From NCBI GenBank assembly GCA_903831165.1, contig CAIKWV010000545.1, forward strand, positions 1 to 22,160: 22,160 bases of DNA, in the 5' to 3' direction. Under the pieces are notes generated by a model. That model had not been told where the DNA came from and searched no databases. It worked only from the letters and a program-made list of their open reading frames with translations. Origin of the DNA: an uncultured cyanobacterium (lineage in GTDB: Bacteria; Cyanobacteriota; Cyanobacteriia; PCC-6307; Cyanobiaceae). Each line of letters begins with the position of its first letter. Within the stretch, counting starts at the first letter, position 1. The position numbers and the translations under genes were made by a program. This document shows, one piece after another, positions 1 through 9,400 of this stretch.

Positions 1-294
1 GCCCTGCTGGCTTATCACGCCTTCTGTTAACGGCTGATGGGCCAGCTGCAGCGCGGCGCCTGCCAATGGAGCCCGAAGCAACTGCGAGCCCTCAACGAAC
101 TGCCCACCCTGCTGCTGGTGATCGTGGTGATGCTGGTGGTGTTCAAGAACCAGTTCCCCACCGGTGCCGCCACCTGGTTCATCGTGGCGCTGGTGGTGTT
201 CATGGCCGCCTCGATCCAGTTCTATGCCCGCTGGCGCCGGCTGCGGGCCGAGAAGCTGGCGGCGGCGGCCGGAGGCGGTGGTGCTGCGGCCTGA
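1..294 (+). pseudogene. hemJ: HemJ-like protoporphyrinogen oxidase, 3' part, interrupted by in-frame TAA
   Basis: HemJ is a small membrane protein that oxidises protoporphyrinogen IX to protoporphyrin IX for haem and chlorophyll synthesis. The frame is open from the window edge (ALLAYHAFC), meets TAA at 28-30, then continues in the same frame with RLMGQLQRG and the typical HemJ C-terminus: the ALNELPTLLLVIVVMLVVFK segment, a last membrane helix (TWFIVALVVFMAASIQF) and an Arg-rich tail. The nine codons before the stop match the YH-containing helix that precedes RLM in this family, so both sides look like one protein. A Tyr codon (TAC/TAT) changed to TAA would explain it. A separate start at ATG 37 would give only an 85-residue tail. 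The upstream part lies outside the window, so a sequencing error cannot be excluded. Family assignment is firm; broken status is less so. Confidence 0.65.
271..275 (+). promoter_or_regulatory. Shine-Dalgarno GGAGG for the PHP-domain gene
   Basis: GGAGG lies inside the last codons of hemJ, 5 nt before the GTG at 281. It favours 281 over the GTG at 278 and over upstream ATGs that are out of register with the PHP fold. It also implies that translation of the two genes may be coupled. Confidence 0.6.
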
Positions 295-946
295 AGCGCG
301 GGATCACCCCCTGACAGCGGTGCTGCGGCAGGTCCAGGCCGACAGCTGCCCGGGGCGGTTCAACTTCCACTGCCACACCGTCTGCAGTGACGGCAGCCTG
401 AGCCCGTCGGCCCTCGCCGCGCGGGCGATGGAGCTCGGCCTTGAACACCTGGCGATCACCGACCACCACGCCTTCCAGGCCCATGGCGAGGTGGAGGCCC
501 AGCTCGAGGCCGCGCGCGCCCGGGGCCAGGTGGTGCCGACCCTCTGGCGGGGCGTCGAGATCAGTGCCCTGCTGGAGGGGTGCCTGGTGCACGTGCTGGC
601 CCTGGGATTCGACGCCCCGGCCGAGTCCCTGGCTCCCTATCTGCAGGGAGCAGCATGCGTGGGTCCGGCCCTGCGCTGCGAGGCCGTCCTGGCCGCCATC
701 CAAGAGGCGGGCGGATTGGCCCTGCTGGCCCACCCCGCCCGCTACCGCCTGCCCCATGAACGCCTGATCGCAGCTGCCGCCGCGCTCGGCTTCGATGGGG
801 CCGAGGCCTGGTACGACTACGAGCAGAAGCCGTCGTGGGCCGCATCCCCCCTGGTGTGTGAAGCCATCGCCGCCGATCTGGACAAACGTGGCCTTTTGCA
901 GAGTTGTGGCACCGATACCCACGGGCTGGCGCTCAGCGGCCGCTAG
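281..946 (+). CDS. PHP-domain metal-dependent phosphoesterase
   Basis: This 221-residue protein is a stand-alone PHP domain, a metal-binding phosphoesterase fold also found in DNA polymerase III and histidinol phosphatase. The metal ligands are visible in order: H30-C-H32, D37 in SDGS, T60-D-H-H63, E93 in GVEIS, H151 in AHPARY, and D212/H214 in CGTDTHG. The set is complete, so the enzyme is probably active, on a nucleotide or sugar phosphate that the sequence does not identify. The GTG start at 281 was chosen because it has a good GGAGG and the conserved fold begins soon after. It overlaps the hemJ tail by 14 nt. Homologues are common in cyanobacteria as 'PHP domain protein'. Domain certain, substrate unknown. 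Confidence 0.88.
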   Translation: MLRPEARDHPLTAVLRQVQADSCPGRFNFHCHTVCSDGSLSPSALAARAMELGLEHLAITDHHAFQAHGEVEAQLEAARARGQVVPTLWRGVEISALLEGCLVHVLALGFDAPAESLAPYLQGAACVGPALRCEAVLAAIQEAGGLALLAHPARYRLPHERLIAAAAALGFDGAEAWYDYEQKPSWAASPLVCEAIAADLDKRGLLQSCGTDTHGLALSGR

Positions 947-973
947 GGTTTGCTGACGCATTCCTTGCTGCCG

Positions 974-1516
974 ATGGGTCTGTTCGATCGCCTGCTGGGT
1001 TCCCGTTCCCCTTCCGTGAAGATCTCCGGACAAACGCCTGGAGAGAAGCCGAAGAAAGACGAGGAAACCTTCTTCCTCGATGCCGATGCCTCCAGCAGCC
1101 TCGGTGACGTCAACTTCATGCGGAACCCGAAGACGATCCGCCGCACCTTCCCCGGCTCAGTTGACAGCCCGGGCAACAAGGAGATGATCGCTGAGGTGGG
1201 CTCCATGGAGGCCAGGCTCGAGAAGATGAGCCCGGGTCTGGCCGGCATCAACCCTGACACCGACGTCACGGTGGATCTCACCGGTGGTGTGCCCAAGCCG
1301 GTGAAGAAAACCTTCGCCCAGCCCATGTCCAAGGCCGAGCTTGATCAGCGCAAGCGAGGCGCGGCCGTGGCCGTTAACGACCCCGGCAGTGCCCCGCGCA
1401 AGGCCACCAGTGGCGAGGAGACTGCCGACTATGGCCAGCCCAAGATCACCCAACAGGGCGGCAAGGCCGGCGATATCAACCCCTTCAAGTCGATGGCCAG
1501 GGATCTGAACACCTGA
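974..1516 (+). CDS. Conserved cyanobacterial protein of unknown function
   Basis: This 180-residue protein is hydrophilic, with no membrane segment or signal peptide. It opens with MGLFDRLLGSRSPSVKISG, followed by a Lys-rich stretch and a distinctive block FFLDADASSSLGDVNFMR, then KTIRRTFPGS. The C-terminal half is rich in Gly, Lys, Pro and Thr and looks largely disordered. I know no function for it. The resemblance to hypothetical proteins of marine Synechococcus and Prochlorococcus is from memory. The ATG at 974 was preferred to the in-frame TTG at 950 because the amphipathic MGLFDRLLG start is typical of such proteins; no clear Shine-Dalgarno is present for either. It ends one base from the stop of the convergent cobN. 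Confidence 0.75.
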   Translation: MGLFDRLLGSRSPSVKISGQTPGEKPKKDEETFFLDADASSSLGDVNFMRNPKTIRRTFPGSVDSPGNKEMIAEVGSMEARLEKMSPGLAGINPDTDVTVDLTGGVPKPVKKTFAQPMSKAELDQRKRGAAVAVNDPGSAPRKATSGEETADYGQPKITQQGGKAGDINPFKSMARDLNT

Positions 1517-1523
1517 ATCAGGT
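1511..1523. repeat. Palindrome containing both convergent stop codons
   Basis: ACCTGA (1511-1516) and TCAGGT (1518-1523) form a perfect 6-bp inverted repeat around a single A. The TGA of the upstream plus-strand gene and the TGA of cobN on the minus strand both lie in it, separated by one base. No T-run follows on either strand, so it is not a standard Rho-independent terminator. Confidence 0.7.
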
Positions 1524-4500
1524 TTCGATCAGGGCCTCGCTGTCCAGCACCAACTGCCCCAACCGTTCGATCTCCGAGGCTTCTGCCCCTTCCCAGAGGC
1601 CTCGATTATGGGCTTCGAGCAGCCGTTCGGCCATGTCCCGCAGGGCCCAGGGGTTGCTCTGGCGCAGGAAGGCCAGCACCTCGGCTGAATCGAGCCAGGT
1701 GCTGCTGATGGCGCTGTAACTCCAGTCGGGCACCCGTCCGGTGCTGGCGTCGTAGGCAAACAGATAGTCGAGGCTGGCGGCCATTTCGAAGCCGCCCTTG
1801 TAGCCGTGGCCGCGCATCCCCTCGATCCAGCGGGGATTGAGCAGGCGCGAGCGCAGCACCTTGTCGAGTTCGCGCTCCAGCCGGTGCAACCGGGGCCGCT
1901 GACTGCGGGAATGATCGCCGAACCAGAGGGCCGGCCGCTGGCCGGAGACGCGCTCGACCGCCGCACTCAGCCCTCCCTGGAACTGGTAGTAGTCGTCGGA
2001 ATCGAGCAGGTCGTGCTCGCGGTTGTCCTGGTTGTGCAGCACCACCTGCACCTGGCGAAGCCGCTGCTCCAGCCCCTCGCGATCCGGGGCCGCTTCGATC
2101 GATCCGGGGCTGCCGGAGATCGCGCCCGCTTCGCCGTCGTAGCGCCACTGGCTCCAGTTCAGAAAAGCGTCCCCCAGATCGCCCCGCTCCTCCCAGTGGC
2201 CGCTGTCGATCAGACCCTGCAGACCGGCGCCATAGGCTCCCGGCGCCGAGCCATAGACGCGGCCCCAGTGGCCTTCGCTGCGGGCGCTGTCCGCCAGGGG
2301 GTTGTCCAGTGCCGACTCCGCCAGAGCCGCCACCAGGCGCGTCGCCCGGTTGAACCAGCCCACCAGCTGGGGGAAGGCATCGCGGAATAGCCCGGAGATG
2401 CGCAGGGTGACGTCCACCCGCGGCCTGCCCAGCAGGCTGAGGGGGATCACCTCCAGATCAACGAGGCGCCGGGTCGGCCCATCCCAGACCGGCCGCACGC
2501 CCATCAGGGCCAGGGCCTGGGCGATGTCTTCGCCCCCGTTGCGCATCGTCGCCGTGCCCCAGACCGAGAGCGCCAGTTGGCGCAGGTCGTCGCCCTGCTC
2601 CTGCAGGTGCAGCTCCAGCAGCAGCTCGGCGCTGCGGCGGCCCAGGTCCCAGGCGGCTTCGGTCGGCAGGCCGCGCAGGTCGACGCTGTAGAAGTTGCGG
2701 CCCGTGGGCAGCAGATCGGGGCGTCCACGGGTGGGTGCCCCTGACGGGCCGGCGGCGATCTGGCCCCCCTCCAGGCCCCGCATCAGCGCCTGGCGTTCGG
2801 CCTCGCCACAGGCCAGCAGGGCCGGCTGCAGGCGCTGGCGCAGGTGGTGCAGCACGGCCTCGGTGGCGGGGCCAGGCGGGCTGACGGGGCTGCCTCCAGG
2901 GCTGGCTGGTGGGCGTGATGGGCTGTATTCGCCGCTGGACGGCGTGATCGCCTCCAGCTGCTGCTGCACCAGCTGCAGGGCCCATCTCTCCAGCAGGGCG
3001 GCCCCATCCCCGCTGAGGCGCAGGGGTGGACGTCCTGCTGCCAGCAGATCTGCCGGCAGCTCACGGCCAGGATTGAGGGAGTTCCCAGGCCTGGGGGGAT
3101 CACCCGGCTCGGGGCTCGGAAACCGTTCCCGGGCTGGCTCAGGCTCCGGGCCGAGTTGGTCGACCAGCTGGCTGAGCCGATGACGATCGGCAGGGCCAAG
3201 CGGTTGGGCCTCCTCATCGGCCCAGGGGTCCAGCTCCAGCCCCAGATCCCGGGCCAGGGCCTGAGTCAGACCGGGCAGGCCGGACTGGGGAGCGCGGGCC
3301 AGGCAGAGCAACAGTTCGGCCAGCAGCGGTGGGTCCGGCAAGGTGCCGTAGGTGTGCAGCCCCAGCCGGATCTGGGCCTCCTTGAGCTCGCAGAGGTAGC
3401 CGTCGGCCTGCTCCAGCTGCTGGTCCAGATCGCTGGCCAGTCCTGGCAACTGCAGGTGCTGCAACCGCTCCGCCAGTTGCTCGCGCAGCAGCCCGGCCCG
3501 CTCGGCCCCCAGCTGGCTGGCCTCCCAGTACTCATCCAGCAGGGTCTCCAACGCCTGCAGCTGGCCGTAGAGACCGGCCCGGCCGAGGGGGGGCGTCAAG
3601 TGATCGAGGATCACCGCCTGGGCGCGGCGCTTGGCCTGGCTGCCCTCCCCCGGATCATTGACGATGAACGGATAGAGATGGGGCAATGGCCCCAGGGCCC
3701 ATTCCGGGAAGCAGTCCGGCGAGAGCCCCAGGCCCTTGCCCGGCAGCCACTCGAGATTGCCGTGCTTACCCACGTGCACCACCACCTGGGCGCCGAATTG
3801 CTGCCGCAGCCACAGGTACTGGGCCAGGTAGGCGTGGGTGGGCGGCAGGTCGGGGCTGTGATAGCTGAGGGCGGGATCCCGGTCGTATCCCCGTTGCGGC
3901 TGGATCAGCAGCACAATCCGCCCAAAGACCAGGCCTCTCACCGGGAAGGCCCCACAGCCCTGGCTGGTCTCCAGGTCGCGATCGGCGGCGGGCGGTCCCC
4001 AGACCTGCTCCAGCCGCTGCCGGCCGGCCACGGGCAGGGTGGCGTACCAGCGCTCGTAGTCCTCCAGGGTCAGATGCCCCAGGGGCGCCCGGTGGCTGCT
4101 CTCCGGGTCGTTGCTGCGGCCGGCCAGCAAGGACTGGATCAGGGCGTCGCCGTTGGCGGGCAGGGGGCCGTCCCCGAGGCTGTATCCGGCTTCCGCCAGC
4201 CAGACCAGCATCAAGGCGGCGCTGGCGGGGGTGTCCAGTCCCACCCCGTTGGCGAGCCGGCTATTGCGGGTGGGGTAGTTGGCGAGCACCAAGGCGACCC
4301 GGCGCTCGGCGCCGGGGGTGCGGCGCAGCTCGATCCAGCTTCGGCAGAGACGGACGATCCACCCCAGCCGCTCCCGATCCGGCTGCAGCCGCAGCAGGGC
4401 CGTGCCGAGGCGATCACTGGCCCCGGCCTGCTCCTTGAAGGCCCCGACCCGGGTGGTGATGCGGCCATCCAGTTCCGGCAGGGCGATCTGCAGGCTCAGA

Positions 4501-5429
4501 TCCAGGGGGCCAAGGCCGATGCTGCTCTCCTGCCAGCTGCGCTGGGAGCGGCCGCTGCAGAGCAGCTGCAGCACGGGCACCTGCAGCCGTTCCCAGAGCG
4601 GTGCACCGAGGCCCGCTTCCTCGAACTGCACCGAGGCAAAACCGGTGGCACACAGCACCGCTTCGACAGCCTCGCGCTCCAGCAGATCACCGACCCCTTG
4701 TTGCACGGCGGCATCCCGCAGGCTGCTGACCCAGAGCGCCCGTGGCACCAGCCCCTGATCGCGCAGCTCCTGCAGGCAGGCCTCCACCAGGGCCAGATCG
4801 CCCGCTTGCAACAAGGCGCGATAAACAATCAACCCGACCCGAGCGCCGGGCTCGTCCCGCCAGTCATGGGGCAGGGGATCAGCTCCGGGCAACAGCGGCG
4901 GCGGCTCGGGGATCACGCCCCTGAGCAGGCTGGTGACGCAAGCCAACAGGGCCTCGAGATTGGCCGCACCTCCCTCCCGCAGGGCAGCCGCGAGGGCCTT
5001 GGAGAGGGCAGCGGGCACACTGCCGATCGCTCCCAGGCTGGCGTCCTCCTCGGCCGTGCCGGCCAGCACCAGCAGCTGCCTGGGCTTGCCACCGGCGGCG
5101 GCGGGGCGTCTCTGCCAGTCGCCCAACTGCTCGAGGCCATAGCTCCAGTGGCCCCGCCCCCCCAGCAGGCGCACGATCACCAGCTCGGTGGAGGCCAGCG
5201 AGGTGCGGATGTAGTGGTCGATCACCGCCGGATGGCTCAGGGCCGCCAGATTCAGGGCCCGCAACTCCACCGGCAGCAGCTCGGGCCTGGACTGCAACAG
5301 GCTTTCGATCGCCACCAGGTCCGTGTCGGCACTGCTGAGCAGCACCACCGGCGCCGGCTCCTGTTCCACGAACAGCAGCCCTGAACCATCGCCATCGTCC
5401 TGGCCGGGAACCGCCGCCAACCTGTGCAT
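1518..5429 (-). CDS. cobN: Cobaltochelatase large subunit CobN
   Basis: This 1303-residue protein matches the CobN/magnesium-chelatase H family in length and sequence. CobN is the large, tetrapyrrole-binding subunit that inserts cobalt into hydrogenobyrinate a,c-diamide in the aerobic B12 route, with ATP hydrolysis by partner AAA+ subunits (CobS/CobT, or probably ChlI/ChlD in cyanobacteria). The hallmark HVGKHGNLEWLPGK is at residues 552-565, followed by FPEWALGPLPHLYPFIVNDPGEG. The C-terminal WIEGMRGHGYKGGFEMA block is near residues 1200-1215. CobN is preferred over ChlH by the MHRLA start and overall similarity. Two Pro/Ser/Glu-rich inserts (about residues 750-800 and 825-860) look like flexible linkers. 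The ATG at 5429 has AGGA seven bases upstream. It is divergent from ilvE-metH. Confidence 0.95.
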   Translation of the reverse strand: MHRLAAVPGQDDGDGSGLLFVEQEPAPVVLLSSADTDLVAIESLLQSRPELLPVELRALNLAALSHPAVIDHYIRTSLASTELVIVRLLGGRGHWSYGLEQLGDWQRRPAAAGGKPRQLLVLAGTAEEDASLGAIGSVPAALSKALAAALREGGAANLEALLACVTSLLRGVIPEPPPLLPGADPLPHDWRDEPGARVGLIVYRALLQAGDLALVEACLQELRDQGLVPRALWVSSLRDAAVQQGVGDLLEREAVEAVLCATGFASVQFEEAGLGAPLWERLQVPVLQLLCSGRSQRSWQESSIGLGPLDLSLQIALPELDGRITTRVGAFKEQAGASDRLGTALLRLQPDRERLGWIVRLCRSWIELRRTPGAERRVALVLANYPTRNSRLANGVGLDTPASAALMLVWLAEAGYSLGDGPLPANGDALIQSLLAGRSNDPESSHRAPLGHLTLEDYERWYATLPVAGRQRLEQVWGPPAADRDLETSQGCGAFPVRGLVFGRIVLLIQPQRGYDRDPALSYHSPDLPPTHAYLAQYLWLRQQFGAQVVVHVGKHGNLEWLPGKGLGLSPDCFPEWALGPLPHLYPFIVNDPGEGSQAKRRAQAVILDHLTPPLGRAGLYGQLQALETLLDEYWEASQLGAERAGLLREQLAERLQHLQLPGLASDLDQQLEQADGYLCELKEAQIRLGLHTYGTLPDPPLLAELLLCLARAPQSGLPGLTQALARDLGLELDPWADEEAQPLGPADRHRLSQLVDQLGPEPEPARERFPSPEPGDPPRPGNSLNPGRELPADLLAAGRPPLRLSGDGAALLERWALQLVQQQLEAITPSSGEYSPSRPPASPGGSPVSPPGPATEAVLHHLRQRLQPALLACGEAERQALMRGLEGGQIAAGPSGAPTRGRPDLLPTGRNFYSVDLRGLPTEAAWDLGRRSAELLLELHLQEQGDDLRQLALSVWGTATMRNGGEDIAQALALMGVRPVWDGPTRRLVDLEVIPLSLLGRPRVDVTLRISGLFRDAFPQLVGWFNRATRLVAALAESALDNPLADSARSEGHWGRVYGSAPGAYGAGLQGLIDSGHWEERGDLGDAFLNWSQWRYDGEAGAISGSPGSIEAAPDREGLEQRLRQVQVVLHNQDNREHDLLDSDDYYQFQGGLSAAVERVSGQRPALWFGDHSRSQRPRLHRLERELDKVLRSRLLNPRWIEGMRGHGYKGGFEMAASLDYLFAYDASTGRVPDWSYSAISSTWLDSAEVLAFLRQSNPWALRDMAERLLEAHNRGLWEGAEASEIERLGQLVLDSEALIET

Positions 5430-5482
5430 GCCCCCATCCTGCAGCTTGCGGTGAGAAGATCGGGCGAACGTTTCCGCCGCTC
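5430..5482. promoter_or_regulatory. 53-bp divergent intergenic region between cobN and ilvE
   Basis: The start codons of cobN (minus) and ilvE (plus) are 53 bp apart, so promoters for both must lie here or reach into the opposite gene. AGGA at 5437-5440 (read on the minus strand) serves cobN. No clear Shine-Dalgarno precedes ilvE. The space is too short for a cobalamin riboswitch, and I see no B12 box in it. Confidence 0.4.
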
Positions 5483-6400
5483 ATGCATCAGTTCCTTCCC
5501 TACGCCTGGTTCGGCGGGACCTGCGTGCCGTTCGCTGAGGCCACTCTGTCGGTGGCCACCCATGCCCTGCACTACGGCACCGGCGCCTTCGGCGGCATGC
5601 GCGGCCTGCCCAACCCGGCCGATGCCAACGAGATCCTGCTGTTCCGGGCCGATCGCCACGCCCGCCGCCTCAGCCAGAGCGCCCGGCTACTGCTGACCGA
5701 GCTACCGGAGGAGACGGTTCACAGCGCGATCGACGCCTTCCTGCGGGCGAATCGGCCCAGCTGTCCGTTTTACATGAGGCCGTTCGTCTACACCAGCGAC
5801 CTGGGCATTGCACCACGGCTGCACAACATTCAGACCGATTTCCTGATCTACGGCATCGAGATGGGGGATTATCTCTCCCCCGATGGCGTCAGCTGCCGCA
5901 TCAGCAGCTGGACCCGTCAGGAGGATCGCTCGCTGCCACTGAGGGGCAAGATCAGCGGTGCCTACATCACCAGCTCGCTGGCCAAGACTGAAGCGGTCAA
6001 GAGTGGCTTCGATGAGGCCCTGTTGCTCAACAGCCGCGGCAAGGTGAGTGAGGCCAGCGGCATGAATCTGTTCATCGTTCGCGACGGCGTCCTGATCACC
6101 CCGAGCGTGGACCAGGACATCCTCGAAGGCATCACCCGCGCCAGCATTATCGAGCTGGCCGGGGTGATGGGCATCCCGGTGATCGAGCGCCCGGTGGACA
6201 AGACGGAGCTGATGGTGGCCGATGAAGTGTTTCTCAGTGGCACCGCGGCCCGGGTCACACCGGTGCGACGCATCGAGAACACGGAAATGCCCAGCGATCG
6301 GCCGATCATGGAGCGCCTACGGGATCGCCTGACGGCCATCACCGAAGGCCGTGATCCGGCTTACGACCACTGGGTGTCCCGCATTCGCCTCGACGCATGA
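5483..6400 (+). CDS. ilvE: Branched-chain amino acid aminotransferase (PLP fold type IV)
   Basis: This 305-residue cytoplasmic enzyme transfers amino groups between glutamate and the 2-oxo acids of Leu, Ile and Val, the last step of their synthesis. The fold-IV pattern is clear: [11 protein letters not shown] near the N-terminus, the PLP lysine K156 in [11 protein letters not shown], then [17 protein letters not shown] with E190, EGITRASII, and the C-terminal [16 protein letters not shown]. Length agrees with bacterial IlvE (about 300-310). D-amino acid aminotransferase or ADC lyase are relatives, but the [11 protein letters not shown] and RxTPVR region favours IlvE. The last four bases overlap the metH start (ATGA), so the two are translationally coupled. 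ATG 5483 is the natural start. Confidence 0.93.
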   Translation: MHQFLPYAWFGGTCVPFAEATLSVATHALHYGTGAFGGMRGLPNPADANEILLFRADRHARRLSQSARLLLTELPEETVHSAIDAFLRANRPSCPFYMRPFVYTSDLGIAPRLHNIQTDFLIYGIEMGDYLSPDGVSCRISSWTRQEDRSLPLRGKISGAYITSSLAKTEAVKSGFDEALLLNSRGKVSEASGMNLFIVRDGVLITPSVDQDILEGITRASIIELAGVMGIPVIERPVDKTELMVADEVFLSGTAARVTPVRRIENTEMPSDRPIMERLRDRLTAITEGRDPAYDHWVSRIRLDA

Positions 6401-9400
6401 TGGTGGCCGCCTCAGCAACACGATCGACGGTCCAGCGGATCGGTTTCCTGGAACACTTGCTGGGACCGGAGCGGCCGGTCCTGGTCTTTGATGGCGCCAC
6501 GGGCACCTCGCTGCAACAGATGGACCTGGACGCCGAGGATTTCGGCGGACCAGCCCTGGAGGGATGCAACGAAAATCTCGTCTTCACCCGCCCCGATGCG
6601 GTGCAGGCTGTGCATCGCCAGTTCCTGGACGTGGGAGCCGATGTCATCGAAACCGACACCTTTGGTGCCGCTTCGATTGTGCTGGCTGAATACGGCCTGG
6701 AGGATCAGGCCTTCGCCATCAACCAGCGGGCCGCCGAGTTGGCACGTGAGATGGCGGATGCGTTCAGCACCACCGCCAAGCCTCGTTTTGTGGCCGGCTC
6801 CATGGGACCGACCACCAAGTTGCCGACCCTGGGCCACATCGACTTCGACACGATGAAGGCCTCGTTCCGCGAACAGGCTGCAGGGTTGCTGGCGGGTGAC
6901 ATTGACTTGTTCATTGTTGAAACCTGTCAGGATGTGCTGCAGATCAAGGCAGCCCTGCAAGGCATCGAAGAGGCCATGGCCAGTGCCGGGCTGCGCCGGC
7001 CGGTGATGGTCTCGGTGACGATGGAGACCACGGGCACCATGTTGGTTGGCTCCGACATCGCTGCAGTGGTGGCGATTCTGGAGCCGTTCCGCATTGATGT
7101 GCTCGGCCTCAATTGCGCCACCGGCCCTGAGCAGATGAAGGAGCACATCCGTTATCTGAGTCAGCACAGTCCGTTTGTGGTCAGTTGCATCCCCAATGCC
7201 GGCTTGCCGGAAAACGTCGGCGGTGTGGCCCACTACCGGCTGACGCCCCTGGAGATGAAGCTGCAGCTGATGCACTTCGTTGAAGATCTGGGTGTGCAGG
7301 TGATCGGCGGCTGCTGCGGCACCACCCCGGCCCACATCGCCAGCCTGGTGGAGCTGGCCAGCGAACTGCAGGCGCCGCCTCGGCCGGTGCGGGGGCTGGT
7401 GGCTGCAGACGACAAGGCGATGGCGCCGGAGGTGAAGCCGGCCCTGGGCTATGAACCCTCAGCGGCGTCGATCTATGGGGTCACCCCCTATCACCAGGAC
7501 AACTCATTCCTGATCATCGGCGAACGACTGAACGCCAGTGGTTCCAAGAAGGTGCGCGAACTGCTCAACGCTGAGGACTGGGACGGTCTGGTGGCGGTGG
7601 CGCGCAATCAGGTGAAGGAGAACGCCCACATCCTCGATGTCAATGTCGATTATGTCGGCCGTGATGGCGAACGGGATATGCACGAGTTGGTGTCCAGACT
7701 GGTCACCAATGTCAATCTGCCGCTGATGCTCGATTCGACCGAGTGGCAGAAGATGGAAGCCGGGCTCAAGGTGGCCGGCGGCAAGTGCATTCTCAATTCC
7801 ACAAACTATGAAGATGGCGATGAGCGCTTCTTCAAGGTGCTCGAACTCGCCCGCGATTATGGCGCCGGCGTCGTCGTCGGCACCATCGATGAAGAGGGCA
7901 TGGCCCGTACGGCTGAACGCAAGTTTGCGATCGCCCAGCGGGCCTACCGCGATGCCCTGGAGTTCGGCATTCCAGCCCGGGAGATCTTCTATGACCCCCT
8001 GGCCCTGCCGATTTCCACCGGCATTGAGGAAGATCGCCGCAACGCCGCCGCCACGATCGAGGCCATCGGCCTGATCCGGCAGCAGTTGCCCGGGGTCCAC
8101 GTGGTGCTGGGGGTCAGCAATGTCAGTTTCGGGTTGTCGCCGGCGGCCCGGATTGTGCTCAACTCCGTCTTTCTGCACGACTGCTGTCAGGCCGGCATGG
8201 ATGCGGCCATCGTCAGCCCTGCCAAGATCCTGCCCCTGGCCAAGATCAGCGAGGCCCATCAGCAGGTCTGCCGTGATCTGATCCACGATCGCCGCCGCTT
8301 TGAAAGTGAGGCCAGCGGCGCCATCTGCACTTATGACCCCCTGACCGAGCTCACCACCCTGTTCGAGGGGGTATCGGCCAAGGAAGCCCGGGCCTCTGGA
8401 CCGTCGCTGGCCGACCTGCCGGTGGAAGAGCGCCTCAAGCAGCACATCATCGACGGCGAGCGGATTGGGCTGGAGGCTTCACTGCAGGAAGCGCTGCTGA
8501 TGTATCCACCCCTGCAGATCATCAACACTTTTCTGCTTGACGGTATGAAGGTGGTCGGGGATCTGTTCGGTTCCGGCCAGATGCAGCTGCCGTTTGTGCT
8601 GCAGAGCGCTGAAACGATGAAGTCAGCCGTGGCTTTTCTGGAGCCGCACATGGACAAGCAAGTCTCTGCAGATGGCACGGCTGCATCGCGGGGTAAGGGC
8701 AAATTCCTGATCGCCACTGTGAAAGGCGATGTGCATGACATCGGCAAGAATCTTGTCGATATCATCTTGACGAACAATGGCTATCAAGTCGTCAATCTCG
8801 GCATCAAGCAGAGCGTCGAGGCCATTGTTGAGGCCCAGCAGCAGCAGCAGGCCGACTGCATCGCCATGAGTGGCTTGCTCGTCAAATCCACCGCCTTCAT
8901 GAAGGACAACCTCGAGACCTTCAACCGGGTCGGTATCCAGGTGCCGGTGATTCTCGGTGGTGCCGCCCTGACGCCGCGCTTCGTTCATGGCGACTGTCAG
9001 GCTGCCTACGGCGGCCAGGTGGTCTACGGGCGCGACGCCTTCGCCGATCTGCGCTTTATGGATGCCCTGATGGAAGCCAAGGCCGCCGGTCGCTGGGATG
9101 ACCGGCAGGGCTTCCTTGACGGCATTCCGGCGGGGATCGCCCTGTCCATGCCCTCTGCCCCTGCTGAAGCTGACCCCCAGGCCGAAGCTGGCAACGGGAC
9201 CACAGCCGCCGCTTCCAGCCCTGACGCCCCCGAGGGGCAGGCACCGGCGGACATCATCCGTGCCGGAGAACCCATGCAGCCGGCGACCGCCAATGACAGC
9301 CGTTCCGATGCCGTGCCGGAGGAACTGGCCCTCTCGCCTCCCTTCTGGGGTTCCCAGGTGCTGCTGGAGGATCAGATCGATCTGGCGGAGGTCTTTGCCT

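Noticed and set aside
3156..5384. A 742-codon open frame on the plus strand opposite cobN
   Set aside because: Gln/Gly/Leu-rich translation with no domain; the opposite strand encodes an intact CobN. High-GC genes routinely leave long open antisense frames.
5930..5950. GCCACTG, the core of a cobalamin-riboswitch B12 box, upstream of metH
   Set aside because: It lies inside the conserved ilvE coding sequence just before the PLP lysine, without other riboswitch elements.
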